A stretch of 64,000 nucleotides of DNA, taken from JAGIBJ01 sp032119595 (GTDB lineage: Bacteria; Actinomycetota; Thermoleophilia; Solirubrobacterales; Solirubrobacteraceae). The notes under the pieces were generated by a model, which saw only the letters and a program-made list of their open reading frames with translations, was not told the origin of the DNA and searched no databases. The first letter of the stretch is position 1; every line of letters begins with the position of its first letter. The stretch lies in assembly GCA_032119595.1 (NCBI GenBank), contig JAUMBQ010000008.1, positions 1-64,000 on the forward strand. The letters are read 5' to 3'. Positions 61,894-64,000 of this stretch are shown in pieces. A program made the position numbers and the translations under genes.

Positions 61894-62781
61894 AGTCGGG
61901 CGAAGGAGTTTGATCGCGCCCGGGAGCACGCGGACGTGGAGCGGCGAGGTGGCGATCGGGTCGCCGTCGGAGTAGGCCTCCAGCGGCGGCTCGAGGGCGA
62001 TGCGGACCTCGCGGGCTGCGGTGTGGGTCACGTCGGAGCGATCGAGGTGCTGCCCGCTGCGCATCGAGAGCAGGGCGGCGACGCGGGTGCGTCGGCCCGT
62101 GAACTCGAAGGTGACGACATCCAGAAGGCCGTCGTGTGGATCGGCGTGCGGCGCAAGCGGGACGGCCCCGCCGTAATACACGCTGCTGGCCACGGCGACG
62201 CCACTCCCGGTGAAGGCGCGAGGCTTGCCGTCGACCTCGATCTCGAAGGCGAGCGGTGGCATCGTGAGCGCGACCCGCAACGCCGCGTACGTGTAGGAGA
62301 ACTGGCCGAGGTTGAACCGAAGGCGGTTCGCCGCGACGTTCGTGAGCGAATCAAAGCCGATGTAGACGTTGCCGAGCGCAACCTGATCGTTCACCGCGAT
62401 GCAGTCGGTCGGCCGGGGCGTGGCCGTGAGCAACGTGCGGACAGCGACGTCGACGTCCTTGGTGATGCCGACCGTGCGAGCGAAGTCGTTGCCGCGGCCC
62501 GCGGGGACGATGCCGATCGTGCCGCCACTGCGCGAGGCACCCGATGCGACGGCGCGAACCAGCCCGTCGCCACCGACGGCGACCGCCACCCTCCCCGCAT
62601 CCGAAGCTTCCGCCGCGAGCTCGTCCGCATGCTCGATCGAGGTCGTCAGCGCGCTCGCGACCTCGCAGCCGGCACTGCGCAGAAGGCCGGATGCGGTCTG
62701 CACGACCTCGTCGGCCTGACCTCGCCCGGCATGCGGGTTGGCGATCAGGACGAACGCGCGACCTGAACCCGTCTCAGACAT
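61879..62781 (-). CDS. Diacylglycerol kinase family lipid kinase
   Basis: A 300-residue DAGK-catalytic-fold protein. Nucleotide motifs are VLIANPHAGRGQADEV, VAVAVGGDGLVRAVA and GIVPAGRGNDFARTVG; the C-terminal beta domain has FNLGQFSYTYAALRVAL, SVYYGGAVPLAPHADPHDGLLDV. It phosphorylates a lipid such as diacylglycerol (a YegS/DgkB-type activity). ATG at 62781 lies 3 bp after GTG 62784 and overlaps the upstream gene stop (TGA at 62774-62776) by 8 bp. Its stop codon TAA is within operator-like site 4. Confidence 0.9.
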   Translation of the reverse strand: MSETGSGRAFVLIANPHAGRGQADEVVQTASGLLRSAGCEVASALTTSIEHADELAAEASDAGRVAVAVGGDGLVRAVASGASRSGGTIGIVPAGRGNDFARTVGITKDVDVAVRTLLTATPRPTDCIAVNDQVALGNVYIGFDSLTNVAANRLRFNLGQFSYTYAALRVALTMPPLAFEIEVDGKPRAFTGSGVAVASSVYYGGAVPLAPHADPHDGLLDVVTFEFTGRRTRVAALLSMRSGQHLDRSDVTHTAAREVRIALEPPLEAYSDGDPIATSPLHVRVLPGAIKLLRPTGTDR

Positions 62782-64000
62782 CACTGCGTGCGACGAGCAC
62801 GCCCGGGTTCAAGATCCCCGCGGGGTCGAGTTCGCGCTTGATCGCCCGAAGCACGCGCACACCCACCTCGCCGATCTCGTCGCCGAGCCAGGGCCGGTGG
62901 TCGGTGCCGACCGCGTGGTGATGCGTGATCGAGCCTCCGGCGCCAACGATCGCATTGCCGATCGCCTGCTTGGCCGCCGTCCACTGCGCGATCGGATCCT
63001 CGGCCTGCTTGCAGACGATCGTGAAGTACAGCGACGCGCCGGTCCGATAGACGTGCGAGATGTGGCACAGCACGATCGCCGGGGTACCGGCGGCGCTCAG
63101 CGACTCGGCTGCAGCCTGGCGAACGGCGTCGTAGAGGCCCGGAAGTGCAGCCCAGTCGGTGGTCGTCTCCACGGTCTCGACCAGCCCGCCGATATCGAGC
63201 AGGCCGTCTCGCAAGTACGGCCCGTGGAAGCGGCCTTCAAGCCATGTGTCACCGAGTTCGTCACCGAGCTGCGTGGCGCCCGCAGCCTCGAGAATTGGCG
63301 CCGCAGCGGCGCGCTTGGCGTCGTTCTGCGCGGCCGTCCCCTCAAATCCGAGCACGACGTAGCACCCGGTCGCCGTCTGCTCGCCGGTGGTCTTCGCGTT
63401 CGCGAGACCGACGATGGTCTCCATCTCGTCGGAGAGCCGCGCAATCGTCGGCAGCGCACCCTGCTGAGCCAACTCGCGCAGCAAGGTGATCCCGGCGCCA
63501 AACTCGGGAATCTGCCAGCCCTCGTAGCGCCGCACGGCGGGGGCCTCGCAGATCGCGACGACGACCTCGGTGATCACGCCAAAGGCACCCTCCGAGCCAA
63601 TCGCAACGTGACGCAGATCCGGCCCGGCGGCGTTGTGCGGTCCACGACCGAGCTGCCACGTGCCCGTGGGTGTGGCCAGCGTGAGCGCCACGATCATCTG
63701 ATCGAAGCGCCCGTAGCCGGCCGAGGCCTGGCCACTGGAACGCGTGGCCGCGAACCCGCCAAGCGAGGCATGCTCGAACGACTGCGGGAAGTGGCCGAGC
63801 GTGAAGCCCTGCTCGGCCAGGAGCGCCTCGGCCTGCGGCCCACGGACGCCGGGCTGGAAGGTCGCGGTCATCGACGTCTTGTCGAGGCTGACGAGCGCGT
63901 TCATGCGGTGCAGATCGACGGCAATGGTCGCGGCGAAGTCGCCGGACTCAGGGGCGAGGCCGCCGACGACCGACGTGCCACCACCGAACGGCACGACCGC
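62774..64000 (-). CDS. FAD-binding oxidase, alkyl-DHAP-synthase-like (5' end beyond window)
   Basis: The last 408 residues of a PCMH-type flavoenzyme. It starts inside the FAD loop VVPFGGGTSVVGGL and continues with QPGVRGPQAEALLAEQGFTLGHFPQS, SLGGFAATRSSGQAS and GSEGAFGVITEVVV; the C-terminal domain ends SITHHHAVGTDHRPWLGDEIG ... ELDPAGILNPGVL. The HHHxVG motif is that of alkyldihydroxyacetonephosphate synthase, which makes ether lipids, though bacterial D-lactate/glycolate oxidases are relatives. Overlap with the lipid kinase gene suggests a shared lipid pathway. The remaining N-terminus lies past 64000. Confidence 0.85.
   Translation of the reverse strand, partial: AVVPFGGGTSVVGGLAPESGDFAATIAVDLHRMNALVSLDKTSMTATFQPGVRGPQAEALLAEQGFTLGHFPQSFEHASLGGFAATRSSGQASAGYGRFDQMIVALTLATPTGTWQLGRGPHNAAGPDLRHVAIGSEGAFGVITEVVVAICEAPAVRRYEGWQIPEFGAGITLLRELAQQGALPTIARLSDEMETIVGLANAKTTGEQTATGCYVVLGFEGTAAQNDAKRAAAAPILEAAGATQLGDELGDTWLEGRFHGPYLRDGLLDIGGLVETVETTTDWAALPGLYDAVRQAAAESLSAAGTPAIVLCHISHVYRTGASLYFTIVCKQAEDPIAQWTAAKQAIGNAIVGAGGSITHHHAVGTDHRPWLGDEIGEVGVRVLRAIKRELDPAGILNPGVLVARSDV

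Overview
This is a high-GC (roughly two-thirds G+C) chromosomal segment of an actinobacterium. The Gram-positive character shows in two lipobox lipoproteins, a Hanks-type Ser/Thr kinase with a C-terminal anchor, a lipid kinase and the absence of outer-membrane genes. The order uvrC-rapZ-(...)-gap-pgk-tpiA-gpmI-secG on the minus strand is the actinobacterial/Gram-positive glycolysis neighbourhood. It appears here in expanded, interrupted form, with no yvcK or whiA. With a System I cytochrome c maturation set, this suggests the deep-branching class Thermoleophilia (Solirubrobacterales-like). That placement is an inference, not proven by the window.

Layout. 0-0.7 kb: interspersed and tandem repeats. 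0.7-5 kb: secG and the first part of a cytochrome c maturation locus (CcmI-like, an exo-endo-phosphatase, CcmF, CcmE). 5-12.4 kb: a membrane protein, a GGDEF/HD-GYP cyclic-di-GMP enzyme, a GAF regulator and two exported proteins. 12.4-14.5 kb: tRNA-Gly(CCC), then the second cytochrome c module (CcmG-like thioredoxin, CcmH, CcdA). 14.6-19.7 kb: argS, rlmH, a metallophosphoesterase, and a secreted protein overlapping a Ser/Thr kinase. 19.7-20.3 kb: a second array of the repeat seen at the left edge. 20.4-26 kb: SDR, tgt, MarR/wrbA pair, gpmI. 26.2-28.2 kb: lipoprotein / glutathionylspermidine-synthase-like ATP-grasp / DUF350 operon. 28.4-29.8 kb: tpiA and an unknown gene. 30-37.9 kb: the most striking block, a tight four-gene operon of DUF2126-transglutaminase, circularly permuted ATP-grasp fused to alpha-E, transglutaminase, and a zinc-ribbon HExxH metallopeptidase. 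38-41 kb: pgk and gap. 41-44.6 kb: MarR/MFS efflux pair and a reductase. 45-51 kb: rapZ, uvrC and a three-gene set of TadE/G-like pseudopilins, the last fused to two peptidoglycan hydrolases. 51.2-57.3 kb: a complete phosphate locus (response regulator, phoU, pstBACS) divergent from a DUF47 PhoU-like gene. 57.4-61 kb: two overlapping glycosyltransferase genes, one carrying a PHP domain. 61.2-61.9 kb: a decayed hipBA locus with intact hipB and four evenly spaced operator-like dyads. 61.9-64 kb: a lipid kinase overlapping an alkyl-DHAP-synthase-like flavoenzyme that runs off the edge.

How it fits together. Glycolytic genes, the translation/repair genes argS, rlmH, tgt and uvrC, and the pst locus are housekeeping functions. 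Accessory material sits between them: two different ATP-grasp ligase systems within 12 kb, a drug-efflux pair, pseudopilin/cell-wall hydrolase genes and a dying toxin-antitoxin locus. The best candidates for under-described biology are the transglutaminase/ATP-grasp/alpha-E/peptidase operon, the TadG-VanY-SLT fusion, the hipB operator array with exact 39-bp spacing, and the dyad-core repeat family found at two loci 19.5 kb apart.
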